Notes under the pieces: generated by a model
Database searches by the model: none
The model's input: only the letters and a program-made list of their open reading frames with translations
What the model was told of the DNA's origin: nothing
Made by a program: the position numbers and the translations under genes
In this document: positions 21,090 through 32,949 of the stretch, one piece after another
Layout of the letters: each line of letters begins with the position of its first letter
Numbering within the stretch: position 1 is the first letter of the stretch
Assembly (NCBI GenBank): GCA_948144175.1
Contig: CANXME010002092.1
Coordinates: forward strand, 310,001-374,000
Length of the DNA stretch: 64,000 nt
Direction: 5' to 3'
DNA from: Closterium sp. NIES-65
Taxonomy: Eukaryota; Streptophyta; Zygnematophyceae; Desmidiales; Closteriaceae

Positions 21090-24000
21090 CAGGGCCCTCG
21101 CTATCATACATTTTTGTCTGTTTTTCTGAGGAATAAGACGGATTTTTTTTACGTAATCTGATTTTTAAGAAGTGGAACGTTTGGGAAATCTGATGAATAA
21201 GATATGAGATTCCCATTTTTTCTGATGAAAAAGACGTGCGTGTAGCTATTCCTCTGATTTTCCAGGCACTTGTATCAGTTCCGTCTATAACCGACTTTTA
21301 TACAGGCTGCCGTGATTGACGCGTGATATGGGCTAGCTGCGCCAATCACAGCACGATCAGTAGACCTGTACGCGTGATTGCGGTGACAGCGCAGCGGAGC
21401 GCACTGACAGAAGTCAAGTGCTGGCAATCTGGCGCACGTCTGGCCAACTTGGGCCACATTGAGACGAAAGTGGAACAAGTCTTTCTGTTACTAGTCCACT
21501 TTCACGCCAGCGCATGAGTTGTGTGGATTGCAGAGCCTCACGCGACTCGCACCGACTGTTGCCCAACGTCCCGCTGGACGAAGGATGGAGTGGGGCACCG
21601 CGGTGCGTTGTAAGATCATGCATGCACCTCGTTCAGCTGATAATGCTCGGCTGGCTCCCCCTCCCTCTCCAACGCTCCTTTCACTCGCTAGCACAGGGGA
21701 ATTCTTTCCCCTGCTCTCTCTACCGTCTTGACAACATCCTCCTAGGGCCCTGTAGCCATGGATTGTAGGGACGATGATGACCCTGCTAGGTCGCATCGCC
21801 CACTTACTGGTCTCGACTTTCTGAGAGGCGGTCCGCCTACCGCCACGCCTGAAAGAGATCCGCCTGTGCAGCCCCCAGTTACCAACAACGAACCAACGGC
21901 AAGCACGGAGCCCTCGCCGGATTTTTATCAACGGCAACAGCTGAGCGATCCGCCTATGGAAGAGTCGCCCACTAGAGCGACCGGGCGCGTCGCAACTCCC
22001 ACGGGCAGTGCTGTCCGAAGCGCAGGCGTCTCCCGGTTCCCGAAGTTCGGGAAGTTCACTTAATTGACAATTCGGTTTGCTCGAACTCGCGTACCTCATG
22101 TGCGCCTCACGCAAGGAAGGTCGCCCTCTCCCGCAGCTGCTGCTACTCCGCTGACTCCAGCGACTGGCACGAGCAGGGTGCCTTCGGATCCAGGGCCGTC
22201 CAGGCCGTCTATTTTGGTTCCGGATCCTGACGCGCTTCTCGAAGAACTGAAGAAGAAGTGCACCGACATCTGGCAACGTCGTTTCCTCTTGCTGCTGATA
22301 TCACAAAGGAAGGATGGTCGCCCGTGCATGAAGTGCAGTGTCTGCATCAGATACGGACCGCCACACTGGCAGTACGGCAAGGCGGGCGAGGGTGGCGTGG
22401 ACATCCAGAAGCAGACCATGCACAAGCATGGTCTGAGTCGCAAGCATCAGGACGCCCTCGATCGTAAAGCCCGAGCCGAAGGAGGTAAAGTTGCTCAACG
22501 AGGGATTGATGAGTATGAGGACGGGGTGGGGGAGATTGAGTGTTTGAAACAACTTCTATTAGTGGTGCTTTTCATATGCAAGTCGGATGCACCTATTGCG
22601 CTCTTTGTTGGCCTTGTGCACCTGCTACACGTTCTGAAGACCCCCAACATTCCCGACAAGGCCATCGGCACCTACCAGACAGAGTGAGTAATGCAACGTG
22701 ATAAGATGTTTAGGTACTCATCATCATTGACTTATTGTCGTGCTTTTCATTATGGAAGATATGGGTTTCGGGAGATGACCGAAGCCATGGTCCAGCACCT
22801 GAAGGCCCGTCAGATGCGATACATCCAAGAGTCGCCCTTTCTCGGGATTCAGCTCGACAAGTCGACTGATCGGAGGAAGGGCAAGCATCTCATCGTCTAC
22901 CTAACCTTCATGAAGGAAGAGAAGGCGGTGACCGAGCTTTTCGGGCACCTAACCGTGGAGAAGGGCGACGCTTCATCTCTGCTCGCCGTCTTGCTGGCGC
23001 ATCTGGACTGCAACGGGGTTGACATGCACAAGATCTCCGGCATCAGCACGGATGGTGCGAACGTCATGCTGGGCAGTCAGAATGGGCTGGTGGTTCAGCT
23101 GAAGATGCGAGTTCCGCATCTTGTCGCGTGTCATTGCCTTGCTCACCGGTGAGGTATTTTGCACTTCAAATTTTGCAGTATTGTTGTCAGATACATCTCC
23201 CCCTACTCACTTGGTTTTTTTTTCCATCATCTAACAGAGAGGCTCTCGCAGCCAAGGATGCCGCGACGAACATCCCCGCCTTCAACATCGTCGACCAAGG
23301 GATCCGCGCCATCGCGACCCTCATTGGCGGAAGATGCGTCGTCCACCAGAGGTTCCACGAGCTGCAAACCATGATTCACGCCACGAACTTGGAGATGCAG
23401 GGGATTTTCGATGTTTGATGGCTGTCGCGGGGCGATGCTGTTTCGAGACTTGTCGCTGTTCTGCCGGCTGCCATAGTGCTGCTCCACGAGAAAGACAGCA
23501 CGACGTATCACCTGGTTACGAGCCTCAAATTTCATTTCTTTCTTTTTTTTCTCGTTGATGTCCTGAAGGAATTGAACGAGCTCAACAAGCGGTTTCAGCG
23601 ACGATCGGTGAGCGTGTAATTAACGGTCGCCGATTTTGAAATTCGCTCTAGTCCCGAATGTCAGTGATTAACATTGTGTTTGTGCGTGATGTCGCAGGTG
23701 GACATCACCCGTGTCATGGGGCAGGTGCAAAACACCTGCGAGAAGTTGAACGCGCGCTATGTGGAGTACGGGGTGAACTTCGCGGAGGACAGCGAACACC
23801 TCACTGCCTTCCTCGAAGCGCACTCCCATCCGTCCAAGCAGGTGGTCCAGGTGGAGGGGATGGATGGAGACGGCAACGCCGTCAAACACACCTTCAAGCT
23901 GCACGAGCTGGATGCGAAGAAGAAAGAGGATCCCTAGGGTGACGTCGAGTCCTGCGTGTCCCTCGCCACCCTGTTTGCGAAGGAGGTGATCAGCAGGCTA

Positions 24001-24400
24001 CAGTACCGCATGCGAAGCTTGAAGTCCCTCGTTGGGTCCAAGCTATTTCTGCCAGACGCCTATCCGGATGGCGTGGACAAGCGCGACCGTCTGTGCGCGG
24101 AGTGGTTCAGTTCCCTTCGCAAGATGTTCAACGCCGAGCAGTGCGCTCTGCCAGGTACGTGTTTTCAAATTCCGTGTTGTCCCTAATCCCTTGTTTGTGT
24201 AACGATCCGTCTACATAGTGGGATGCTAACTAGATGTGCTGTGTGCTTGCAGGAGTCAACTGGAAGAAGGCCGAGCGGGAGCTTCCACGTTTCACCCGCG
24301 TGATGGTGTCACAGTACAAGGATCAATCCTTCCACGTGGCACTTAAGAACATGCTCAGGAGCGGGGATTGGGAGTCTTCTTTCCCCAATCTGGTTCGACT

Positions 24401-24830
24401 TGTTGGGCTGAGACGCCCTAGGATCTTTGTAGAGTTAAAGTCTGAGTAAAATGATGTAATAGCGGAAGCGTTTGAATAAAGTCCTTGAACCACCTCGCGC
24501 TAGTATGTGAGGGCAAAGTAAGTTGATTAAAGCAAAGAGATACAGAAATATATATATGAGTACAGAGAACATGAAGAGACATAATTGTAACTGTTTTACT
24601 GTTGCGGTTCGATACAGTGCGACTCGGGCAACTGCTCAATGTCGAGTCAGTTGTGTGTCCTTGCTGTCGCGCTGCGTCAGGTCAAAGGTCGCTGACCTTT
24701 GACTTTCTCGTAACCTCCAGCGGTTACGTTAACCTCCAAGGGTTGACTCGCGGTGCTTCGATTTGAGCTGCTTCGCTTGTGTCTTGAGTTTCGACACGAT
24801 GGAGGCGCTTAAGACTATTTGTTCCCAACA
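24401..24830 (-). repeat. copia-2 3' LTR (430 bp)
   Basis: TG...CA ends. It has a TTAAAG hexamer (near 24434) that is absent from the other LTR. The adjoining internal CAAAGGGGAG on the minus strand fits a polypurine tract. Confidence 0.93.
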
Positions 24831-24924
24831 CTCCCCTTTGCTTCTGGAGTGTCGCTGATGGTGACGTGGCTTTGTCCAGTCAGCAGCATGCAGTACTCGA
24901 ACTTCTGTTTTCCGAGCTTCTTGG

Positions 24925-26799
24925 TCAAGCTGCCATCTCAGACATGGGACAGTAGGATAGTTTAAGTTTCCCTTTCTCGATCTCGTCTTTCACGAAGAAG
25001 TATCGCAGGGCGATATGCTTCGTTCTGTTCGCGAATCCGCTCTTGTTGGCGATGCGAATCGCAGATTGGTTGTCGCAGAACAGACTGAAGTTGGGTAATT
25101 CGGCTAACTTCGCTTCTTCCAGCAGCTCGCGAAGATAGAGTCCTTCCTTGGTGGCTGAGCAGAGGGCGATATATTCTGCTTCAGCTGAAGAGAGAGCGAT
25201 TAGTTCCTGCTTGCTCGATTGCGAGGAGATAGGTTCGATAGGTTCGAGGCGGTAGATGTAGCCAGTGCGGGAGCGCCTGTTGTCTGAGTCGCCGGCGTGA
25301 TCGGCATCGACGTAGCCGATTAGTTTCGTCGGTGTAGTTTTACTCTTGTAGTATGCCAGGCCGATCGTCGAGGTGCTCACGAAATAGTGGAGAGCGCGGT
25401 CGAGTTCCGCCAGGTGTTCTGTTTCGGGCCTTTTGAGATAGGTAGCAAGTTGACTTGCGGAGTAGGACAGATCTGGGCGGCAGGTGACAGCTGCGAAGAG
25501 AAGGCAGCCCAGCTTCCTCTGGTAGTCACGTATTCCGGCGGTTTTGAGTAGAGCGGAACTTCCCTTGTCGTTCCCTGCCGTGTAGCAGTATGGCGTGGAG
25601 ATAGTAGTAGGTGTGAGCGCGAAGCGTTTGGCGATAGTGTCGGCATACTTTTCAGCGTTGAGGTAGATCGCGTTCTCTTTTTCGCGGATGTTGAGTCCGA
25701 GGTACTGAGTGACGGTAGAGGAGACCGTGAGTGTGAGGTCCCTCTGCAGCTCCCCTTCAAACCAGGTGGTGATGTCGTCAGTGGAGCCAATGTAGAGTAG
25801 GTCGTCGACGTAGACGATCAACAGGATATAGTCGGCGTTTTTGGTGAGTCGATACATCCCTTGGTCGTGAGGCAGTTGACGGAATCCGATGCGAGTGAGG
25901 CGAGTGTGTAGGTGCTGTTGCCACAGCCGCGGGGCTTGTTTGATTCCGTAGAGCGATTTCAGTAGCTGGCAAACTTGGTTAGGTTCCCCGTGGGTACCGT
26001 GTGGGAGCTCGACGAAGATTTCGGCGTCGACGGGTGCGTAGAGGAACGCGTTGGCGACATCGATTTGTCGCAGTTTCTTCTTCTTCATAGCGGCGATCGC
26101 GAGAAGAATTCGGAGTGAGGTATGTCGGCTGACCGGGGCGAATGTCTTGGTGAAGTCCCGTCCGTGTTCCTGGTCGAATCCACGCACGACCCAGCGTGCT
26201 TTGAATTTCTCGATTGTACCGTCTGCCTTTGTTTTAATGCGGAAGACCCATTTCCCGATGAGGATGGTCTTGTTCCTTGCCACGCTTACGGGAACGACTT
26301 TCCAGGTGTTGCGTTCCTCCAGCGCCTTTAACTCTCTGTCCATGGCTTCACGCCTTTTCTCCTTGTGTTCCCCCACCAGAGCCTGCTGAATTGTCGCAGG
26401 CTCTTTAGGAAGAGCATTGACGTGGATTGCGGTGACGAGGCCGAGAATCTGCAGTCCAGTCTGTGAGTAGCGGGGGAGTGTTGTGTCCTCGGGATAAGCT
26501 GCTTCATCTCCCGCTTCTGGGTCGGGTATGAAATTCGGCCCTATCCGTTCTGCTTCGTTAGTGTTGACTGTCGCAGGTGTTACGTAACCATTGTCGGCGA
26601 AGTGGTAGAAGACTTCGGCGTTGGCGCTTTCACGAGGATTTTCTTCGTCCATGGGGACGTTGACGGAGCAAAACGGGAGAGGTCCGGCTTCTTCTGATGC
26701 GTTGTCGACGGTCTGCTCGTCCCAGTCTGCTTCGTCCGATGCTGAGGCGAAGGCTCGGTCACCACGAAAGCCACCTGTGGGGTCCTGATTTTCGTGCAA
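24925..26799 (-). pseudogene. copia-2 reverse transcriptase and RNase H
   Basis: A single open frame of 624 codons. RT begins near KEKRREAMDRELKALEERNT and contains WVVRGFDQEHGRDFTKTF, QIDVANAFLYAPVDAEIF, LYGIKQAPRLW and the catalytic IVYVDDLLYIGS (about 25785-25820). RNase H has LIGYVDADHAGD (Asp), SSAEAEYIALCSATKEG (Glu), FCDNQSAIRI (Asp) and NRTKHIALRYFFVKD. The frame ends at SYCPMSEMAA, short of the usual ADIFTK terminus, so the last residues may be lost or shifted. Upstream stops separate it from integrase. This is the best-preserved part of copia-2. Confidence 0.93.
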
Positions 26800-26928
26800 G
26801 TTGGCGAGGTACGTCTAAAGCGTGAGTCGTTCGTAGAAGATCACGTCACGTGCTGCTACTATTTCCTTGGAGTGGACGTCGAAGATTTTCCACGCGTTGT
26901 AATTCTTTTCGATGCCGAGGTGTAGTCC

Positions 26929-28457
26929 CTACTGTACACGTTGTGAAAATCTTTCCGCTCGTGCCTCTGGGGGTCGGTACTGTACCATGCACCAAAAAAC
27001 TCGTAACATTTTTGTGCTGACCTGTTTCCCTGTCCACAGTAGATGCGGTGATGCATTGTTCGGAAGTGAGGACGATGACATCAAGTTGTGCAGCATGACA
27101 GCGTGGTCCATTGCTGCAGGCCACTGGTGGTTGGGTAGCCGCATGCCACGTAGCAGTTTGCGCATGCTGTTCTGCAGAGTCCTGTTCATTCTTTCTGCGA
27201 CACCTTGCTGCTGATGGGCATAGGGAAGGGAGAGGAGCTGCTTGATTCCTCTATCCGCGAGGTACTGCTTGAATCGCTGAGAGGTGTATTCTCCTCCTCC
27301 GTCTGACTGAAAGCTTTTCAGCTGTGCTCCCGACTCTCTCTCTGCTACTGGTAGCCAGGCGGCGAACGCTGCGAGTGCCATGTCGCAGCTGGGTAGGTTT
27401 AGGTGCCAGACGTATCGAGTGGCGGCGTCGATGAAGGTTATCGTGTAGTTGTAAGTGACTTGTCCTGGTTCTCAATTGAAGAGAATATCGTTGTACACCT
27501 TCTCAAGTGGTGCGTATGCGGGTGCGCTCGGGTTGTGGTGAGAAGTAAACGGTCGATGTGGTAAGTCGGCTTCGGGGCAGGTGAGGCAAGTTCCTCGTGC
27601 CTGTTGAAGTTCTCTGCCGTCGGGTAGTAGTAATGAATCCTTGTCTAGGACTCCTGCTCTTATTGTATTGTTTAACACGGTGTTGCTTGGATGTCCCATG
27701 CGTGCGTGCCAGATGTCTTCGGAGGCGCGATGTCCGGGTTAGCGTCGATACGCGTCGGAGTTGGAGTAGAAGCTGGCGACGAAGTTCGCGCTTCTGTGGA
27801 CTTCTCGTTGAGTTGGATTCAGCTGTTTTGCGGGTGTTGGTGGTGCTTCGTCGACGAGGACTGGTGTCGTTGGTCCTGCTGCTGCTGATGATGTTTCTGC
27901 TGCTGCCGGTGTTGTCTCTGCTGCTGCCGGTGTTGTTTCTGCTGCTGCCGATGTTGTCTCTGCTGCTGTCGAATGTTGAATTGTTGCTAACGCGCGTGTT
28001 CATTCTGCTTCAGGGATGGTATGCGAATACCAGAAGCCTTCCAGGCTGAAGTCGGGGTCGAGATCCGGGGGATGTGTCCAGTCGGCGAATTTCACGATGG
28101 CGTCGCTGTCTGCGGTGCCCAGGTCTGGGACGAAGTCAAGGACGAAGACGTTATTCTTCAAGATCGCCTTTCCGATGTAGAGGCCGCCCTTCCCGTGGTA
28201 TAATTTGAACTCCTGGGTGGTACTGTCGGCTTCCAAGTGAATGCCTTTCGCCATCAACTGGCTGACGCTCAGTAAGTTGTAGCCGAGTCCCTCCGCGATT
28301 AGTACTTTTGACATTTGTAGTACGACGTTCGTCTCCCGTGACTGAAGCTGTACTATGCCTTGTCGTCTTGTTCGCAGGTTCTGATTGTTGGCGACGGTGA
28401 TGACGACTTCTCGTTGAAGTCGGTGCTCGCGTTGAACGAAACGTCCTGAGGAGCACA
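26929..28457 (-). pseudogene. copia-2 protease remnant and integrase, several stops
   Basis: Same frame as the RT but broken at about 26929, 27472 and 28000. The upstream end encodes MCSSGRFVQREHRL and YNLLSVSQLMAKGI, typical of the region after the protease site. Integrase follows with LGHPSN-like MGHPSNTVLNN, CLTCPEAD (zinc), IDAATRYVW, FQSDGGGEYTSQRFKQYL and QQGVAERMNRTL, covering the zinc-binding and DDE regions. The protease motif itself is destroyed: the place of WFLDSGAT reads WFLESCC then a stop (28465-28467). Confidence 0.88.
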
Positions 28458-28464
28458 TGTGTTG

Positions 28465-29968
28465 TCAGCAGCAACTCTCCAAGAACCAAGTGTCTTTTCC
28501 GGATGGCTCGCTTTGAGCGATGGCGGCGTATGTCGGGTTCGGCTGAAGTGACTCGCGGCGAGGCGTGCTGTTGTCAAGTTTTTCTTCTGGTGAGTAGTAT
28601 GGTGGTGACTCGGTTGTGCAGGAATCTGTTATTTTCACCATACAGTTGACGATGTTTCTTGCTCCTTGTGCACGTTGTCCTGTTGGAGTCGTTGAAGCTT
28701 GAATTGAAGTTGTCGGGTTTGCTTCCGTTGAAGTGACTTGGGAGCTTGAAGGCCGAAGTTGTCGCTGTGGTGTTGTCGATTGCTGACGATACGGGCAGTG
28801 CGTACGAGGATGCCCTGAAGTCTTGCAGATGTGGCAGAACAGAGGTACTGGCTTCACTTGTTGTTGTTGCCGGTTGTTGTTGTTGTTGTTGTAGCGTCGC
28901 TGAGTGTGAAATGCGAAGTCTGGTACTGATGTTTTCTTCTTGTGTCGTTCTTCTTGCAGGTCCATGTCCTGCTGCTCGGCATGGATTTCGGCGCAGAGTG
29001 TTGCTTCGGAGATTCTCCCGTGTGCTCGTAGTATGGCGCGAGTGGAGCGCCAGTGAGGGCCAAGTCCGCCGATGACGACCGTGACGAAGGCGTCTTCTGA
29101 AATCGATCCTCCACATCGAAGAAGCTTGTCGCGCAGTTCGCGGCAGCGACTGATATATGCCATGCCCTTCTCGCCTGGTTTCATTTCGATTGTTGTCAGC
29201 TGCGCCATTAACCGGCTTTGGTTTACACTGTCTGTTGCTTGATACAGGTTCTTCAAGTGGTTGTACGCGAGCTCCGCAGAGTTACCGTAACCTCGGTAAG
29301 TCCTTATGTTATGCTGTTGAGTCGGGGTGATGTTCCTCAGTAGTATTGTGTACGCCATCATCGATTGATAGGTGTTACTGCTGCTTCTCATACTGCGTGC
29401 CGTTTGTTGGATATGGCAGGGACCCGTCGAAGAAGCCAAGGATCTGCGCTCCTTCCATCATCAGCTCGAATTCGAACGACCAGGTAAAGAAATCCTTCCC
29501 GTCGAAAGGTTTTGTCGTTCGTAGTTTTAGAACATGCGCGAATTGCGACTGAACTTGTAGTGCGTCCAGTGCTCTTTCTTGTTCCGGTGCAGGTTGTGGT
29601 TGCGGCATGAAGCTGACGGAGCCGCGCTGGGGCTCGTACGGAGCGAAGGTAGATTGTTGATGTTGATTCCCGCGTGCGTAGGATGAGCCATCGAGACTCA
29701 TGGGCGTCACGTTGTTGTTGTTGTTGCTGTTGTTTGACTGCGCAGGTACTCCTTGCTGATGGTGCTCGTAGAAGGACATGAAGGAGAAGAATTTCTCCAT
29801 CATGCTTGGATCGAAGCCCGCGCCTTGGTTTGCGGGTGTTTCAGTAGACCCAGCTGCTGGTCTCGTTGTTGTCCCTTCCTCTGTCTGCAGGCCAGAGGCA
29901 GGAGGTGGAGTAGGGGTAGTACCGGGAGAGCCATTGGAGGAGCTCCTCTCCTTTCTAGCAGACATGTC
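28465..29968 (-). pseudogene. copia-2 gag (UBN2-type) with CCHC knuckle, one frameshift
   Basis: Start taken at MSARKERSSSNGSPG (29968); a longer frame exists but is less likely. The N-terminal part ends in LRTTKPFDGKDFFTWSFEFE, the usual gag opening, in one frame. Near 29380 the frame shifts by one nucleotide. The rest reads SMMAYTILLRNITPT, AYNHLKNLYQA, LMAQLTTIEMKPGEKGMAY, then a CCHC zinc knuckle CHICKTSGHPRTHC. Asn runs near 29710 and 28880 come from GTT repeats. Gag would package element RNA; the frameshift makes this copy non-functional. Confidence 0.88.
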
Positions 29969-30010
29969 TTCTTGATGTATTAAGTGTTGAAGAGAAATTT
30001 TTAACTCTAA

Positions 30011-30025
30011 CCAGCTCTCATACCA
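30011..30025 (-). other. copia-2 primer-binding site
   Basis: Directly next to the 5' LTR the minus strand reads TGGTATGAGAGCTGG, one mismatch from the initiator-Met tRNA site TGGTATCAGAGC. Confidence 0.85.
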
Positions 30026-30449
30026 TGTTGGGCTGAGACGCCCTAGGATCTTTGTAGAGTCTGAGTAAAATGATGTAATAGCGGAAGCGTTTGAATAAAG
30101 TCCTTGAACCACCTTGCGCTAGTATGTGATGGCAAAGTAAGTTGATTAAAGCAAAGAGATACAGGAATATATATATGAGTACAGAGAATATGAAGAGACA
30201 TAATTGTAACTGTTTTACTGTTGCGGTTCGATACAGTGCGACTCGGGCAACTGCTCAATGTCAAGTCAGTTGTGTGTCCTTGCTGTCGCGCTGCGTCAGG
30301 TCAAAGGTTGCTGACCTTTGACTTTCTCGTAACCTCCAGCGGTTACGTTAACCTCCGAGGGTTGACTCGCGGTGCTTCGATTTGAGCTGCTTCGCTTGTG
30401 TCTTGAGTTTCGACACGACGGAGGCGCTTAAGACTATTTGTTCCCAACA
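30026..30449 (-). repeat. copia-2 5' LTR (424 bp)
   Basis: Partner of 24401-24830; it begins immediately after the primer site and ends at the CGACT target copy. Confidence 0.93.
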
Positions 30450-31142
30450 CGACTTTGGGTGGCAGTGGCTGTTCTTCCGCTCAGCACTGTGGAGTGCGAG
30501 CGAGGGTTCAGTCGCCAAAACGTAATCAAGTTGTGGCTCAGGAACAACCTCTGCAATGCGCGACTCTCCGACCTCATGTGCATGTCCCTGCTTGACTACG
30601 AACCAGACTGGGACAACGTGGTGAAGCTGTGGCGCGGGGCAAAGAAGAGGGGCCCTGCCAAAGAAGTCAGTGGAGTGGCAACTGCGAAGCGCAGGGAGGC
30701 AGAGACGGAAGCGGCAGGGAGGCAGGGAGACAGGGAGGATCTAGCACCTAACACGACAGCTCAGAAAGCGCCGTCCAATGACGACGGAGAAGCCAAGAGG
30801 AAGAAAGCCAAAACTCACATAGTAGATAGCGACAGTGAGGATGAAGGAGTGGATGTGCGTGCAACTGTTACACTGAGTGACAATGAGGCATCTGACTCTG
30901 ACTCAGATAGCTAGATAGTTATTCTTGATATGTTTTCTTTGTAGAGAATAGCTGAGTAGTAGTTGTAGTTACAGTAGGGACGGGTTACCATACAAAATCT
31001 GATTTTTAAGCCAAGTAATGTTAGAATTTCTGATGCGAAAGACAGGGGCGTGAAAAATTTCTGACCAGTCAGAGGGCCCTGTCCATGGGTGCAGCACGAG
31101 CAGCAGCATATAAAATCCCAAGAGGCCCCGCTTAAAGCCACT

Positions 31143-32949
31143 CTAGCACGGATTCCACGGGTACAGCAAAAACGGCAGGGTCCTCCTGAACTGCCCCCTG
31201 ATCGCCCCTAGCGGCCGGGTCACAGAGCTCACCACCGCATAGTACCGCCTCGGATCCCCGGCCATCGCCCGAACAATAGAGTACACGGAACTAGTAGACC
31301 CAGGAGGGTACTTCTTATTAGCCTCATAGTACCACTTTTGCAGTGTGTATGCGTCGTTGCTGTTGTCTCGAGCCCACTGCCCTGACACCACCCACACCGG
31401 CAGCCCGTTGTTGCCTGAAAAGGCCTTTTTTACGGTCTGGGCAATGGGGGAGGAAGACAGCGCGTGCGCTCGCAGGCGAATGTTCACGTTGGTCTGTCCG
31501 TTGTACCTGTTGATGGGGAGTTGGGCGAAGGAGAGGAGGGGACGAGAGGAGGTGTTAGGAAGACAAGAAGGGGATGAGATACTATAGGTAATGCCACCCA
31601 CGCAGGCAGCCCGTTGCTGCCTGAGTAGGCCTTTGTTGACGGTTTGGGCGATGGGGGAGGAGGAGAGCGCGTGCGCTCGCAGGCGGATGTTCACGTTGGT
31701 CTGCCCGTTGTACCTTTTGGTGGGGGGGAGTGGGCGGGAAACAGAGAGGAGAAAGAATTTTGAGTTGATTCATACGCCGGAATGACAGGGGGACAGGGAG
31801 GGCGTGCGCTCGCACGCGAATGTTCACATTGGTCTGCCCGTTGTACCTTTTGAGAGAGGAGGGGTCGAGAATGAGAGAAGGAGGCGAGAGGAAGGGGTGG
31901 GGAGGAGAGAAGGGAATAGGAGGAGTGGTTGGGAGGACAGAAAAGGAGTAGAGGAAAGGGGATGAGAGGCAAAGTATATAAAGTCTTCACCACAGAAATT
32001 TCCAGCGCCAAATGAATTCACCCGTGCACTTAGTAAACAGCACCACGCCATCCGCACCAGGATCCTCCAATATACTATAAGCCAGCAATTTGCTCGAAAT
32101 CAGATCCCCCGCGCCGCTCACCTGTACACTTGAATGAGTGCCAGGCCGTCCGCACCGGGATCTCCCCCAAGGATGGACCGCACATTGCCTGCGTTCAGAT
32201 TTGCCACCAGCGCGCCTGCCACACACGAGCACCGCACAGCACCACACAGAGCCGCACAGCACAGCACAGCACGGCACGGCACAACAGAAGCATATTGAGA
32301 CGTCTCAGAAGCCGTCCGCGTTGTGTCCCCCCGAAGATAGGCTGCACGTCCGCGTTCGAACGCCACCAGCGCACCTGCCCAAACATTAGGCGCCACATGC
32401 GCATGCGTTCGCTTTGCCGCGCTACAATAAATCAGAAGTAGTAGAGCGGAGAACGGAGGAGACGTTTTCTGGTGGAGACCGTGCATATCAGCAAGGAACT
32501 GCGACCGCGACCGCAAATACTAACAGCTGCCGTATACTTAAGAAAAAAAGCTACTGAAGTTTTTTCTATGGCGTGATGTATGCGGTTCGGAACCGCGGAT
32601 TGAGTCTGGAATTTTCGAACTTACACTTGAGAAAGCCGGGGAACGGGAGGATGCCGAGCCTCCTAGATGTGCGAGTCTTGGTCGCAGCAAACGCCACTGA
32701 CTCCCAGTTACTACCGTTGAACGTGGCGCTCTGAATTCTGAATCCATGATCGGCGGCGCAAGTGCTACGGACGACGATAGATGCGATGAGGATAACGGGA
32801 AGGAAGCCTGTACGGGATGGGACGAGTGGAGCAAATGTCAGGAAAGAAAGATGGGCTTCTGAAAACCAGGCTGAATGGGTGCTTGTTCTGGAAGAAGAAA
32901 CCTCACCCGACGAGAACTGGAGTCGCTTGAAGGCCATAGTCGCAATCAA
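31143..32949 (-). CDS. CHRD gene B: secreted CHRD-domain protein (260 aa model)
   Basis: Exon 1 (32625-32949) starts MIATMAFKRLQF and contains the hydrophobic FLPVILIASIVV signal, with Ala-Ala-Asp near the likely cleavage. It ends LGILPFPGFLKC at a GTAAGT donor. Exon 2 (32122-32215) is GALVANLNAGNVRSILGGDP. Exon 3 (31143-31506) has YNGQTNVNIRLRAHAL, GLPVWVVSGQW, YYAVVSSVTRPLGAIRGQ and ends WNPC. Lengths 325+94+364 keep the frame. It is very close to gene A over the exons and upstream region. The intron between exons 2 and 3 holds two decayed copies of the exon-3 start, and a second exon 2-like block lies at 32374, so alternative or aberrant splicing is possible. CHRD fits the GPVV-like and P-x-G-A-I-R-G-Q motifs; the ligand is unknown and an extracellular role is inferred. 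Confidence 0.75.
31587..31846 (-). repeat. partial tandem copies of CHRD B exon 3 start
   Basis: The segment encoding RYNGQTNVNIRLRAHALSSS occurs in the true exon (to 31506) and again at about 31587-31713 and 31797-31846. The second runs into a frameshift (KGLLRQQRAA). A decayed palindrome TTTTGAGTTGATTCA (31758-31772) lies between the extra copies. Confidence 0.8.
32295..32374 (-). repeat. degenerate second exon-2 copy of CHRD B with GAG-ACGT-CTC palindrome at its border
   Basis: GALVAFERGRAAYLRG is encoded after an AG at 32375-32377 and resembles copy d in gene A. TTGAGACGTCTCAG (32295-32308) lies at its inner border, between it and exon 2. Confidence 0.7.

Larger units (their letters stand above)
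24401..30449 (-). mobile_element. Ty1/copia retrotransposon copia-2, inserted in the hAT transposase exon
   Basis: 6049-bp minus-strand element with long LTRs (430 and 424 bp) bounded by TGTTGGGC...CCCAACA and a perfect 5-bp target duplication CGACT (24396-24400 and 30450-30454). The LTRs differ at about eight positions plus a 6-bp indel, about 98% identity, so it is older than the gypsy copy. The coding order is gag, protease, integrase, RT, RNase H, interrupted by several stops and a frameshift. The family differs from copia-1/3/4: longer LTRs, less GC-rich, and a UBN2-type gag. Confidence 0.95.
21758..30914 (+). pseudogene. hAT transposase (ZNF862/TTF-like), five exons, broken by stops and copia-2
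   Basis: Exon 1 (21758 to about 22683, donor GTGAGT) has a disordered N-terminus, an in-frame TAA at 22061-22063, then a zinc-finger-like region with CMKCSVC and HKHGLSRKH. Exon 2 (22757-23148) carries LGIQLDKSTDRRKGKHL and ISTDGANVMLGS, fitting two catalytic Asp positions, and ends at HLVACHCLAHR. Exon 3 (23238-23607) continues EALAAKDAATN but has TGA at 23416-23418. Exon 4 (23698-24154) has TAG at 23935-23937. Exon 5 (24253-24400 and 30455-30914) is cut by copia-2. After the insertion come VAVAVLPLSTVECERGFSRQ, the hAT C-terminal dimerisation signature, and an acidic tail. Introns have GT-AG borders. The reading frame matches across the insertion when one 5-bp target copy is ignored. Confidence 0.85.
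21090..31081 (+). mobile_element. hAT transposon with 8-bp TSD, interrupted by copia-2
   Basis: Terminal inverted repeats CAGGGCCCTC (21090-21099) and GAGGGCCCTG (31072-31081) are perfect over 10 bp and of hAT type. A perfect 8-bp target duplication, TCCATGGG, flanks it (21082-21089 and 31082-31089), the length expected for hAT. Subterminal motifs AATCTGATTTTTAAG (21146, 31000) and TCTGATG-AAAGAC-like repeats occur at both ends. Inside is an intron-containing hAT-type transposase. Without the 6.05-kb copia-2 insertion the element would be about 3.9 kb. Confidence 0.93.

Noticed and set aside
22096..22552. Minus-strand frames inside the hAT transposase
   Set aside because: Shadows of exon 1; the plus strand carries the zinc-finger-like motif and splice sites.
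24584..24625. tRNA-like GGTTCGATAC box in the copia-2 LTR
   Set aside because: No matching acceptor or anticodon arms could be folded around it; repeated only because the LTR is.
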